Part shown: positions 27,098 to 34,818 of the stretch, piece after piece
Layout of the letters: every line of letters starts with the position of its first letter
How positions within the stretch are numbered: position 1 is the stretch's first letter
From: Tabrizicola piscis
GTDB taxonomy: Bacteria; Pseudomonadota; Alphaproteobacteria; Rhodobacterales; Rhodobacteraceae
DNA: 64,000 nt
Assembly (NCBI RefSeq): GCF_003940805.1
Contig: NZ_CP034328.1
Location: 620,001-684,000, forward strand
Direction of reading: 5' to 3'
The notes under the pieces: model-generated
Database searches by the model: none
The model's input: the letters and a program-made list of their open reading frames with translations, nothing else
Told to the model about the DNA's origin: nothing
Program-made: the position numbers and the translations under genes

Positions 27098-27846
27098 AAC
27101 TCCATCCTCAGGCCAAAGCGGACCGGGTCCAGCAGGCTTTCCACATATTCAAGGCACTGCCCCTGCCCGTCGCGCACCACCCGCTCCAGCCGCAGCATCG
27201 GCGTGCCGGGCTGCCGCCCCATCATCGCCGCCTCCTCCGGCCCAAGCGCGGGCAAGACCCCCGCCGCCTCGCACCCACTGGCGGGGACCAGACCGAAGGC
27301 CGCCAGCGTCGCGCTGATCGACCCCTCGACAAGCCCGTCGCGGAGCAGCCGGTCAAACCCCGCCCGCCACGGCAACCGGCTGCGCTCCAGCGAGATGCCG
27401 CGCCCCTCCGACCGACAAAACCGCAGCCGGTCGACGCACAGATAGTCGCCAGCCTCCCCGGCAGCCCGATCCAGAAACCGGTCCGCCCGGCCACAGGGAC
27501 CACGGCGGATGTCAAGCACCTGCGTCTCGACCGCATCGCCTTCGCGCGCCAGCGCCAGTGACCAGCCCTGAGCCGCGTCCATCGCACTGCCGTTATACGT
27601 CACGAAAGACCCGATCCCGGTGCGCGTGGTGATCAGCCCCTGCTCTGCCAGAAGCTTCAGCCCGCGCCGCACCGTGTTGCGGCTGACGGAAAACCGCCGC
27701 GTCAATTCCGTCTCGCTGGCAAGGGCGGCCCCATGCGGCGCCCGACCGTTGCGGATGTCGCGCTCCAGCGCAAAGGCGACCCGTTCGGCCTTCGCCAGCC
27801 CGACCTGCCGCACATCGCCCCTCTGCCGCGCATCCCGCGTCTGCAT
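27094..27846 (-). CDS. GntR family transcriptional regulator (HutC/UTRA type)
   Basis: A 250-residue repressor-type regulator. The winged helix-turn-helix covers about 15-80, with LASETELTRRFSVSRNTVRR as the recognition region, and the C-terminal UTRA ligand-binding domain fills 90-245. ATG 27846 was chosen; a GTG five codons earlier overlaps the Shine-Dalgarno-like GAGGTGG. It is the first gene of the operon that it most likely controls. A near-perfect 10-base direct repeat, CCTGTTCCTA and CCTGTACCTT (27861-27880), lies just upstream and may be the operator. Confidence 0.9.
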   Translation of the reverse strand: MQTRDARQRGDVRQVGLAKAERVAFALERDIRNGRAPHGAALASETELTRRFSVSRNTVRRGLKLLAEQGLITTRTGIGSFVTYNGSAMDAAQGWSLALAREGDAVETQVLDIRRGPCGRADRFLDRAAGEAGDYLCVDRLRFCRSEGRGISLERSRLPWRAGFDRLLRDGLVEGSISATLAAFGLVPASGCEAAGVLPALGPEEAAMMGRQPGTPMLRLERVVRDGQGQCLEYVESLLDPVRFGLRMEF

Positions 27847-27860
27847 CGGCCACCTCGCCA

Positions 27861-27880
27861 CCTGTTCCTACCTGTACCTT
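27861..27880. promoter_or_regulatory. Candidate GntR operator (direct repeat)
   Basis: CCTGTTCCTA and CCTGTACCTT stand back to back (8 of 10 identical) between the divergent GntR gene and the PLP-enzyme gene, 15 to 34 bases from the GntR start. This is the only clear short repeat in the 144-base divergent region. The link to GntR binding is inferred from position only. Confidence 0.3.
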
Positions 27881-27990
27881 ACCGCAAGCCCCCTCCCGAT
27901 CAAGCCCGCTCCTGATCAGGCCCGAAATGGGGTTCACCCCGTGCGGCCAAGGCCCTATCACGGCAGAGGCCGCAGTTGCAGGAACCCCCG

Positions 27991-29121
27991 ATGTCCGACG
28001 CCTATTTCCTTTACCACTCCATTGGCATGTACCCCGGCAAGGTTAATGATCTTGCCCATGCGCTCACCGATTTCGCCGCCACCTGGGGCCGCCCGGATGA
28101 TGCGCAATGGGGCGCTGTCCTGCCCCTGCGCCAACGCTTCATCGACCGCTGGAGCGCCATATTGAACGCCGCCCCCGGTACGGTCACCACCTGCGAAAGC
28201 GTGACCCAAGGCCTGCACATGCTGGTCGAGGCGCTGCCAGATCACACCTTGCGCGGCCGCAGCATCCTGGTCGCCGCCGATTGCTTTCCGTCCAACCACT
28301 TCCTTCTGTCCGGCATGGCCGAGGCCCGGGGCTTCACCCTCAAGACCGTCCCCCTGCGCCAGGGCGCATCGTGGGTCGAGGATGAGGATATGCTTGCCGC
28401 CTGGACGCCCGACGTGGCGCTGGCGCTGCTGACATGGGTGTCCTCCACCTCGTCCCACCGAATCGACCTTGGCGCCATGGTGGCACATGGGCGGCAGATG
28501 GGGTCGCTGGTGGGGGTCGACATCACGCAGGCGGCCGGGCTTTTGCCATTCGACGTGACCGAACCGATGGTCGATTTCACCCTGTCCACCTCGCTGAAAT
28601 GGATGTGCGGCACGCCGGGCGCGGGCATCCTTTACGCCACGCCTGACCTGACCGCCGCCTGTCAGCCCCAGTTGCGCGGCTGGTTCAGCCAGCCTGACCC
28701 GTTCAACTGGGACATCACCCGCTTTGCCTATGCCCCCGACATCCGCCGCTTCGATTCGGGCACACCCTCCTGCATGGCGGCGCTTGCCTCACTCCCCGCG
28801 CTGGATTGGCATGCTGGGCAGGACCATGCCGCCCTGCTTGCGCATAACCGCGCCCTGACCGACCGGCTGTTCCAGATCGCTGACGCCTGCAACCTTCCCC
28901 CCGTCACCCCCCGGGCCGAGGGGCAGCGCGGCGGGTCCGTGATGCTGCGCCTGCCGGAAGGGCGGCCCGCCGCCGCCATCGTGGCCGCCTTGCGCACCCA
29001 AGGGATCACCGCCGACGCGCGCGGCCAGACGCTGCGCCTGTCGCCGGGCGTGCTGACCACCCTTGCGGGCTGTGACCATCTGGCAGCCGTGCTCCCAGCG
29101 CTTTTGCGCGACGGGGCCTAG
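27991..29121 (+). CDS. Kynureninase-like class V PLP-dependent enzyme
   Basis: A 376-residue fold-type I PLP enzyme of the aminotransferase class V family, closest in appearance to kynureninases and selenocysteine lyase-like proteins. The PLP lysine is in STSLKWMCGTPGAG; GVDITQAAGL provides the cofactor aspartate and DSGTPS a conserved late motif. ATG 27991 follows a GCAGGA; a TTG five codons upstream is less likely. It is divergent from the GntR operon, so the two may share control. No other tryptophan-degradation gene is near, so the substrate is open. Confidence 0.75.
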   Translation: MSDAYFLYHSIGMYPGKVNDLAHALTDFAATWGRPDDAQWGAVLPLRQRFIDRWSAILNAAPGTVTTCESVTQGLHMLVEALPDHTLRGRSILVAADCFPSNHFLLSGMAEARGFTLKTVPLRQGASWVEDEDMLAAWTPDVALALLTWVSSTSSHRIDLGAMVAHGRQMGSLVGVDITQAAGLLPFDVTEPMVDFTLSTSLKWMCGTPGAGILYATPDLTAACQPQLRGWFSQPDPFNWDITRFAYAPDIRRFDSGTPSCMAALASLPALDWHAGQDHAALLAHNRALTDRLFQIADACNLPPVTPRAEGQRGGSVMLRLPEGRPAAAIVAALRTQGITADARGQTLRLSPGVLTTLAGCDHLAAVLPALLRDGA

Positions 29122-29147
29122 ACCAAGGCCCCGGCGCGCAGCGTGCT

Positions 29148-30407
29148 TCAGCGCAACTGCTGCATCAGCGCCAGCGACGGCTCGCCCGTAACCGGCAGCC
29201 CCTGGCTGGACTGAAAGGCGCTGATCGCGGCCTTGGTCTTTGCGCCGATCACACCGTCCGAGCCTTCGGTATCGAACCCCCGCGCGGTCAAAAGCCGTTG
29301 CAGTTCTTGCCGGTCGGCCTTGGTCATCCCGGCAGCATCCGGCCCAAAGCTGGCCTGCACTGGCCCCCGGCCCAGAATCCGGTCCGACAGATGCCCGACA
29401 CCGATCGCGTAATTCTGCGCGTTGTTGTACCGCAGGATCGTGGCAAAGTTCTGCGTCAGCAGGAAATACGGCCCGCCGCCTGCGGTGCCCCCGCCGATGA
29501 TCGACCCGCCCGCCAGCGTGCCATCCCCGGCAGCGCGCACCCCCAGACCCTGCCATTCCGCCGCCGACTTGCCCTTGCCGCGCCCCAGAAGGCCCGTGTT
29601 GAAACCGGCGGGCAGCGTCACTTCCATCCCCCAGGGCAGGCCCCTCGTCCAGCCGGACCGCTGCAGGTAGGCGGCGGTTGAGGCCAGCGCATCCGTCGGG
29701 TCCTCGTTCCAGATGTCGCGGCGCCCGTCACCGGTGAAATCCACCGCATAGGCCAGATAGCTGGTCGGGATGAACTGGGTATGCCCCATCGCCCCGGCCC
29801 AGCTGCCCACCATGCCCGACGCCGTGATGTCACCCGCCTGCAGGATGCGCAGCGCCGCTGTCAGCTGGGATTCAAAGAACTCCCCCCGCCGTCCGTCATA
29901 GGCCAGCGTGGACAAGGCGCTGATCACCGGCACATTGCCCCGCCGCGTGCCGAAGAAACTTTCCAGCCCCCAGACCGCTGCGACCACATGCGCCTCAACC
30001 CCATAGCGGCCCTCGATGGCCCGCAGGGTGTTGCCGTATTGCGCGAACTTCTGGCGGCCAAGACTGACCCTTTCATCCGAGGCGGCGATGTTCAGGTAAT
30101 CCTCAAGACTGCGCTTGAACTCGGTCTGGTTGCGGTCGCGCTCGATCACGTCCGGCAGGAAGCCAGCCCCACGGAACGCCGCATCCATCGTGCTCTGGCT
30201 TATGCCACGCCCCGCCGCGCGGCCCTTGAAGCCCGCCACCCAAGCGTCCCAACCGGCATTGGGTACAGGTCGCGGTGCAGGGTCCGGCGCGCGATAGCCC
30301 GCGCCGCCCCCACCCGTCCTGCCGCCGCCGCCCGGCATGCAGGCCGACAGCAAAGCTGCCGCCCCGGTCAGCAAGACCCCACGCCGTGTCAGAAAATCCA
30401 TGCCCAT
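29148..30407 (-). CDS. mltB: Lytic murein transglycosylase (MltB family) lipoprotein
   Basis: A 419-residue envelope enzyme that cuts peptidoglycan glycan strands to 1,6-anhydro products. The N-terminus is a lipoprotein signal with lipobox LLSAC, lipidated Cys23. The SLT family-3 domain spans about 50-345, with catalytic Glu149 in VWGLESFFG and the MGHTQFIPTSY segment. A C-terminal peptidoglycan-binding domain (about 360-419) ends the protein. Either ATG 30407 or ATG 30401 may start it; GAGGCAG favours the first. Confidence 0.93.
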   Translation of the reverse strand: MGMDFLTRRGVLLTGAAALLSACMPGGGGRTGGGGAGYRAPDPAPRPVPNAGWDAWVAGFKGRAAGRGISQSTMDAAFRGAGFLPDVIERDRNQTEFKRSLEDYLNIAASDERVSLGRQKFAQYGNTLRAIEGRYGVEAHVVAAVWGLESFFGTRRGNVPVISALSTLAYDGRRGEFFESQLTAALRILQAGDITASGMVGSWAGAMGHTQFIPTSYLAYAVDFTGDGRRDIWNEDPTDALASTAAYLQRSGWTRGLPWGMEVTLPAGFNTGLLGRGKGKSAAEWQGLGVRAAGDGTLAGGSIIGGGTAGGGPYFLLTQNFATILRYNNAQNYAIGVGHLSDRILGRGPVQASFGPDAAGMTKADRQELQRLLTARGFDTEGSDGVIGAKTKAAISAFQSSQGLPVTGEPSLALMQQLR

Positions 30408-30534
30408 CTGCCTCGCCCCGCCTCTGGTTTTGCTTTTGCGCCATGATACTCACGCCTGCGCCCTGCGTCCAACCCCCGCGCACCGCCTACAGGCGGAACC
30501 CCGCAGCCAGCACCCACTGAGGTCTTTCTCTTCT

Positions 30535-30610
30535 AGAAATATCCTCCGGGTAGCCTGCCGGTTTCGCCACCGGTTCAAGAAACCGGCAGGCTGGGGGGTG
30601 GAAAACCCCC
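30535..30610 (-). repeat. G5/C5 hairpin plus GGATATTT element, copy 3
   Basis: Read on minus, a GGGGG-loop-CCCCC hairpin is followed by a 14-base-stem hairpin, then CCCGGAGGATATTTCTAGAAG. This is the same order of parts as in copies 1, 2 and 4, with an extra hairpin inserted between the C-run and the ATATTT motif. Confidence 0.65.
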
Positions 30611-30689
30611 GGCTTCGACGCTGGCCGCAGGCCCTGAACAAGGTGAATCATCCCTGAACGCCCACCAGCAAACCCTTGAAATCATTTGA

Positions 30690-30716
30690 TTGCAAAAGTG
30701 TCCCTGCCCGGGACAC
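30690..30716 (-). terminator. Rho-independent terminator of trmJ
   Basis: Four bases after the trmJ stop the transcript can form GTGTCCC-GGGCA-GGGACAC, directly followed by TTTTGC. This is a standard stem plus T-run and is oriented correctly for trmJ. Confidence 0.75.
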
Positions 30717-30720
30717 CCGC

Positions 30721-31458
30721 TCACTCGCCCTTGTTCTTCAAGGTCCAGGCAATCTGGCGCAGCATCCCGTGAAAGGTCTGCACCTCGGCCCGCGTCAGCC
30801 CCAGCCGCCCCCACATGTTGCGCAGGTTGGACTTCATCCCCTCGGCCTTGGTCTCGGGAAAGAAGAACCCCGCCGCGTCCAGCCGTTCCTCGAAATGGTC
30901 CGCCAGACGGCCGACATCCTCGCGGCTGGCAAACTCGGTCCGGGCCAGTTCCATGACCGTCGCCGGCACCTCCGCCCCCTGCCGCTGCCATTCATACCCC
31001 AGAAGCAGCACACATTGCGCCAGGTTCAGCGACGGGAACTCCGGGTTCACCGGCACGGTCACGATGGCGTTGGCATGGATGATGTCGTCATTCTCCAGCC
31101 CGGCCCGTTCGGGGCCGAACAACACGCCCACCTTCTTGCCCTCGGCCCCCAGCGCGCGGGCCATCGCCATGGCGCGTTCGGGGGTGACGATCTCTTTGAC
31201 CAGCTCCCGCCCCCGCGCGGTGGTGGCAAAGACAAAGTCGCAATCGGCAATCGCCCCCGGCACATCGGCAAACAGGCCCGCCTGATCCAGCACCCTCCCC
31301 GCGCCCGAGGCCATGGCCACGGCCTTGGGGTTTGGCCAACCGTCGCGCGGGCCGGTCACGCGCATCCGCTCCAGCCCGAAGTTGAGCATCGCCCGCGCCG
31401 CCGCGCCGATGTTTTCGCCCATCTGCGGGCGGACAAGGATGAAGACGGGCGGGATCAT
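30721..31458 (-). CDS. trmJ: tRNA (cytidine/uridine-2'-O-)-methyltransferase TrmJ
   Basis: A 245-residue SPOUT methyltransferase that modifies the ribose of nucleotide 32 in tRNA anticodon loops. The N-terminus FILVRPQMGENIGAAARAML is the family's hallmark; GVLFGPERAGLENDD (motif 2) and PSLNLAQCVLLLGYEW (trefoil knot) follow. The C-terminal extension (about 165-245) matches TrmJ rather than the shorter TrmL. ATG 31458 is the start of the conserved region. It is divergent from the ThiE-like gene. Confidence 0.93.
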   Translation of the reverse strand: MIPPVFILVRPQMGENIGAAARAMLNFGLERMRVTGPRDGWPNPKAVAMASGAGRVLDQAGLFADVPGAIADCDFVFATTARGRELVKEIVTPERAMAMARALGAEGKKVGVLFGPERAGLENDDIIHANAIVTVPVNPEFPSLNLAQCVLLLGYEWQRQGAEVPATVMELARTEFASREDVGRLADHFEERLDAAGFFFPETKAEGMKSNLRNMWGRLGLTRAEVQTFHGMLRQIAWTLKNKGE

Positions 31459-31615
31459 GCGTGGCCTTTGCAACCGGGAAGCCTTGCCCGGCAGATAGGC
31501 CAGCGGCGCGGGGCTGGCAAGCCGAAGGCTCATGGCACCCCCGATAGCCAAAGCCGCGAAAGGCTGCTAGATCAGCCGCCAGACCCTTGCCCAGCCGCCT
31601 TTGCCGGAGCCGACC

Positions 31616-32236
31616 ATGGCCAATGAAGACCGCCCGCAGATCACCCTGATCACGCCCCCTGCCTTTGACCCCGAGGTGTTCGGGGACCGCATCGCGCGGG
31701 TGCTGGACGGGGCCGAGATCGCCTGCCTACGGCTGTCGCTGGGCACGAAGGACGAAGATACCCTGCTCCGCGCCGCTGATGCTGCGCGTGAGGTGGCCCA
31801 TGCCCGCGATGTGGCCATCGTGATCGACAACCACCTTCTCTTGGTCGAACGCCTTGGGCTGGACGGCGTTCACCTGACGGACGGAGCCCGCACGGTCCGC
31901 AAGGCCCGCAAGGACCTTGGCGCCGATGCCATCGTGGGCGCCTTCTGCGGCACCAGCCGGCATGAAGGCATGTCGGCGGGTGAAGCCGGGGCGGACTATG
32001 TGGCACTGGGGCCTTTGGGCGAGACGACGCTGGGCGACGGCAGCCGCGTGGAGTTTGACGTCTTCGAATGGTGGTCAGAAGTGATCGAGGTCCCGGTGAT
32101 CGCCGAAGGCGCGCTGACGGCAGAGCTTGTCGCAAAGTTCGGGCCGGTCACGGATTTCTTTGCGGTGGGCGAGGAAATCTGGGGGGCCGATGACCCTCTG
32201 GCCGCGCTCAAAGCGCTGATGGCTCCGTTGGGCTGA
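31616..32236 (+). CDS. ThiE-like thiamine-phosphate synthase family protein
   Basis: A 206-residue TIM-barrel protein of the ThiE/TenI family. Segments LLLVERLGLDGVHLTDG, GAFCGTSRHEG, AGADYVALGPLG and PVIAEGALT follow the barrel order of thiamine-phosphate synthase. Several ThiE active-site positions differ from the usual (for example GTSRHEGMSAGEAGADYV replaces the canonical S-x-H in part), so whether it still joins HMP and THZ phosphates is unclear. The start is ATG 31616, after CGGAG; no other thiamine gene is near. Confidence 0.75.
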   Translation: MANEDRPQITLITPPAFDPEVFGDRIARVLDGAEIACLRLSLGTKDEDTLLRAADAAREVAHARDVAIVIDNHLLLVERLGLDGVHLTDGARTVRKARKDLGADAIVGAFCGTSRHEGMSAGEAGADYVALGPLGETTLGDGSRVEFDVFEWWSEVIEVPVIAEGALTAELVAKFGPVTDFFAVGEEIWGADDPLAALKALMAPLG

Positions 32237-32295
32237 GGCTGAGGCTGAGGCTGTGAGGCTGAAATGGGCGATGCCGGGCTGAAGCCCGGCCTACG
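32231..32295. repeat. GGCTGA tandem hexamers and a single REP unit
   Basis: The ThiE-like stop codon lies in the first of four to five copies of GGCTGA (32231-32262). Directly after comes a GCCGGGCTGAAGCCCGGCC hairpin with CTACG (32273-32295), a variant of the units at 14121 and 14170. It sits between convergent genes. Confidence 0.75.
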
Positions 32296-33112
32296 TGACG
32301 GCGTTGACGTGGGCGGTGCGGATCACGCGTTCGCAGTGCAGGGCCAGAACCTTGCGGTTCTCAAAAGCGTCCACCGGAACTTCCGGGTGAAAGGTCACCT
32401 CGACCCGTCCCTGCCGCCGGGTTGCAAGGGTTTTCAGCAGATGGGTGGCGAAATCCATGTCGCCCCACCAGCCGTAATGGCGTGGATCTTCCCCTTCCGG
32501 CGCGTGAAAGACCACGGTCACAGGCTGGATATGCATGGACCGGACCAGCCCGGGGGCAAAGAAGGCCTCGAACAGCGTGCTTTTGAACGGAAGGACCCGG
32601 ATCGCGTCGGTGGAGGTGCCTTCGGGGAAAAACAGCAAGCGGTGCCCGGCCTGCAGGCGGGATTCGAAAATCTCTTTCTGGCGCTTCGCCTCGGTCCCCT
32701 TGCGGGCGATGAAAAGAGTGCCGGTGGCGCGGGCCAGCCAGCCGATGCCGGGCCAGCTGGCGACTTCGGATTTGGCGACGAAATAGACCCTTTGGGCGGC
32801 GTTGAGGGTGAAGATATCCAGCCAGCTGGAGTGATTGGCCACAATCGCGCCCGGCGCGGTCATCGGCCTGCCATGGATGACCAGCGGCAGCCGCAGGATG
32901 CGCAGCCCGGTGCGACACACGAACTGGGTGATATAGGGCGTCACGGGACGGGCCTGGCCAAAGATCGGCCATTCGATCAGCCGGACCAGCAGCAGGACCA
33001 ACAGCCCGCCATAGGTCAGCGACCCCAGCACTGTGCCGCGCCAGATCACGCGCAGCCAGCCAAGCGGGCGAATCCGCGTGGCCGGGACCGGCGCGTCAAG
33101 CCAGGCGGTCAT
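32291..33112 (-). CDS. olsA: 1-acyl-sn-glycerol-3-phosphate acyltransferase family, OlsA-like
   Basis: A 273-residue membrane-associated PlsC-type acyltransferase. The HX4D motif is NHSSWLD near 93-99; FIARKGT, FFPEGTS and the final PVTV motifs follow. Because it is directly downstream of olsB (4-base overlap), its likely role is O-acylation of lyso-ornithine lipid to ornithine lipid, a phosphorus-free membrane lipid. A role in phosphatidic acid synthesis cannot be excluded, since OlsA enzymes may do both. Confidence 0.9.
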   Translation of the reverse strand: MTAWLDAPVPATRIRPLGWLRVIWRGTVLGSLTYGGLLVLLLVRLIEWPIFGQARPVTPYITQFVCRTGLRILRLPLVIHGRPMTAPGAIVANHSSWLDIFTLNAAQRVYFVAKSEVASWPGIGWLARATGTLFIARKGTEAKRQKEIFESRLQAGHRLLFFPEGTSTDAIRVLPFKSTLFEAFFAPGLVRSMHIQPVTVVFHAPEGEDPRHYGWWGDMDFATHLLKTLATRRQGRVEVTFHPEVPVDAFENRKVLALHCERVIRTAHVNAVT

Positions 33113-33894
33113 GCCGCGCCTGCCTTGCGCAGATAGAATTCCCGGTGGCGGGCCGACATCTGGATGGTGTCCATGACCAGACAGACATCGGTGGTGTTGA
33201 AGGCCCGGTCGACAAAGGCGCCATCGCCGACAAAGCCGCCAAGGCGCAGGTAGGCCTTGATCAGCGCGGGCGTCGCGGCCATGGCCGATTTGCGGTCCAG
33301 CCGGTCCGCCGGGATCAGGTCCATCTCTTGCCGATGCGGCGGGCGGGCGCGGACCCGCATGTCAGGGGGCGCAAGGTGGTGGTGGTGCAGCCACGACAGC
33401 GGCGCGGCCAAGGCTGCGATGTCGGTGCCATGAAAGCTGGCGACGCCGAACAGAACCTCGATCCCCCGGTCCAGCACATAGTCCGCCAGCCCGTTCCACA
33501 AGTGGAACATGGCCGTTCCGCCCCGGTGGTCGGCATGAACGCAGGACCGACCCAGTTCCAGAAGACGGCGACCCGAGGCAAGAAGCGGGGTCAGGTCATA
33601 TTCGCTTTCGGAGTAGAACTGCCCGGCCGCGGCCCGACGATCCCCGGGCAAGACGCGGTAGGCACCGATCACATGGTCAAGCCCTGCCGGATCGCGGCGG
33701 CGGTCCACCAGCACCAGATGATCGAAGAAGGGATCGAAGGCGTCCCGCTCCAGCCGCGCGGCGTGATCGACCAGCGGGCCAGTGCCGCCGAGCTCGACCA
33801 CGAACACCTCATACCGCAGGCGTTGGGCTGCGGTCAGGTCATTGGCCGTGGTGGCCAGACGTAAGATGTAGGGTGAGTCTTCGGCTGTCATCAT
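33109..33894 (-). CDS. olsB: L-ornithine N-acyltransferase, OlsB
   Basis: A 261-residue GNAT-like enzyme of the OlsB family (autoinducer-synthase-like fold) that transfers a 3-hydroxy fatty acid from acyl carrier protein to ornithine. The N-terminal QRLRYEVFVVELGG and the ELGRSCVHADHRGG segments are family signatures. It is the first gene of an olsB-olsA operon. Ornithine lipids are made constitutively or under phosphate limitation; I see no clear Pho box upstream. Confidence 0.92.
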   Translation of the reverse strand: MMTAEDSPYILRLATTANDLTAAQRLRYEVFVVELGGTGPLVDHAARLERDAFDPFFDHLVLVDRRRDPAGLDHVIGAYRVLPGDRRAAAGQFYSESEYDLTPLLASGRRLLELGRSCVHADHRGGTAMFHLWNGLADYVLDRGIEVLFGVASFHGTDIAALAAPLSWLHHHHLAPPDMRVRARPPHRQEMDLIPADRLDRKSAMAATPALIKAYLRLGGFVGDGAFVDRAFNTTDVCLVMDTIQMSARHREFYLRKAGAA

Positions 33895-34011
33895 GCATCG
33901 CTTCAGGCTCGTTCAGGGGTGACTTAGCCACCGCTTGGGGGCAATGCAACCATCCGTCCGCCTGTTTGGGTCAATGGCAATTGCAGGTTGAAATCCCAAG
34001 ACAAATTCGCA

Positions 34012-34194
34012 CTATGGTCGCACAGGCCCAAAGTCACGAACAAGGGAGATGCGATTGCTGTCAATCACCACCTTTCCGGCATGTTCGAAGTTGACCGTTA
34101 CCCGGGCCCCGACGACCGACTGGACCTGACCAAGGCCCCAATCCGCCTGATCCGGGTGGCGTACCAGCATTCCCGGTTCCAGAAGTGCCGACAT
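34012..34194 (-). CDS. DUF3553 small protein
   Basis: A 60-residue protein beginning MSALLEPGMLVRHPDQADWG and containing GLGQVQSVVGARVTVNFEHAG. The pattern of a VRHP-x-DWGxGxV-Q-V motif followed by VNFEHAGKV matches DUF3553, a small Tudor/CarD-like beta-barrel family of Alphaproteobacteria. ATG 34194 follows GGGGGCGGA. It is divergent from chpT with 27 bases between start codons, an arrangement that I believe recurs in Rhodobacterales. A role in nucleic-acid or polymerase binding is suggested only by the fold similarity. Confidence 0.8.
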   Translation of the reverse strand: MSALLEPGMLVRHPDQADWGLGQVQSVVGARVTVNFEHAGKVVIDSNRISLVRDFGPVRP

Positions 34195-34221
34195 TTCCGC
34201 CCCCAATCCGTGGTTCCGCCG

Positions 34222-34818
34222 ATGCAAGACAAGCCCGACCTCGCCGCCCTGATCGCCTCGCGCATTTGCCATGACCTTATCAGCCCGATTGGCGCCATCG
34301 GCAATGGGGTGGAACTGCTGGCGATGGATGGTGGCACGCAGCGGCCCGAGATGGCGCTGATTTCGGAAAGCGTGTCCAACGCGAATGCCCGGATCCGGTT
34401 CTTCCGGATCAGCTTTGGCGCGGCCACGGGCGACCAGCGGATTGCCCGCTCCGAGGTCATGTCGGTGCTGACAGACCTCACCCGCGGGGGACGGGTCAGC
34501 TATGCCTGGACCAGCGTGGCCGACCTGCCCCGGCGCGAAGTGCGGCTGGCCTTCCTGTTGCTGCAATGCGTGGAAACCGCGCTGGCCTATGGCGGCAAGG
34601 TCGCGGTCGTGCGGGACGATATGGGCTGGACGATTCAGGCGGAGGCTGCCCGCCTGCGGATTGATTCCGCCCTTTGGGAAGTGCTGACCGAGCCGCGCGC
34701 ACCGGCCGATATCGGCGCGGGCCAGGTGCATTTCGCGCTGGTGCCAGAGGAACTGGCCCGGCAGGGCCGCCGCCTGGTCACGTCGATCGGCGAGACGTCG
34801 ATCAGACTTACGTTCTGA
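34222..34818 (+). CDS. chpT: Histidine phosphotransferase ChpT
   Basis: A 198-residue dimeric phosphotransferase that relays phosphate from the hybrid kinase CckA to CtrA and CpdR, controlling cell cycle or, in Rhodobacterales, motility and gene-transfer-agent expression. The phospho-accepting His17 lies in [17 protein letters not shown] (13-29). The C-terminal half is a degenerate ATPase-like domain, without ATP-binding motifs, as in known ChpT. ATG 34222 fits the known N-terminus. Its 3' end overlaps the convergent proA gene by 11 bases. Confidence 0.92.
   Translation: MQDKPDLAALIASRICHDLISPIGAIGNGVELLAMDGGTQRPEMALISESVSNANARIRFFRISFGAATGDQRIARSEVMSVLTDLTRGGRVSYAWTSVADLPRREVRLAFLLLQCVETALAYGGKVAVVRDDMGWTIQAEAARLRIDSALWEVLTEPRAPADIGAGQVHFALVPEELARQGRRLVTSIGETSIRLTF

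Larger units (their letters stand above)
30408..30720. other. 313-base gene-free stretch with hairpins
   Basis: No gene is visible between the trmJ stop and the transglycosylase start. The stretch contains a 14-base perfect stem (30552-30565 with 30579-30592), a G5/C5 hairpin (30594-30610), a GGATATTT motif on minus (30544-30537), and the trmJ terminator at its right end. The transglycosylase promoter should lie near 30410-30500, but I see no convincing -35/-10 pair. Confidence 0.6.

Noticed and set aside
33988..34221. 78-residue N-terminal extension of ChpT
   Set aside because: It lies antisense to the DUF3553 gene and ChpT proteins start close to the conserved RICHDL segment.
34195..34731. 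Long N-terminal extension of the DUF3553 frame
   Set aside because: The upstream part is antisense to chpT; the domain begins at ATG 34194.
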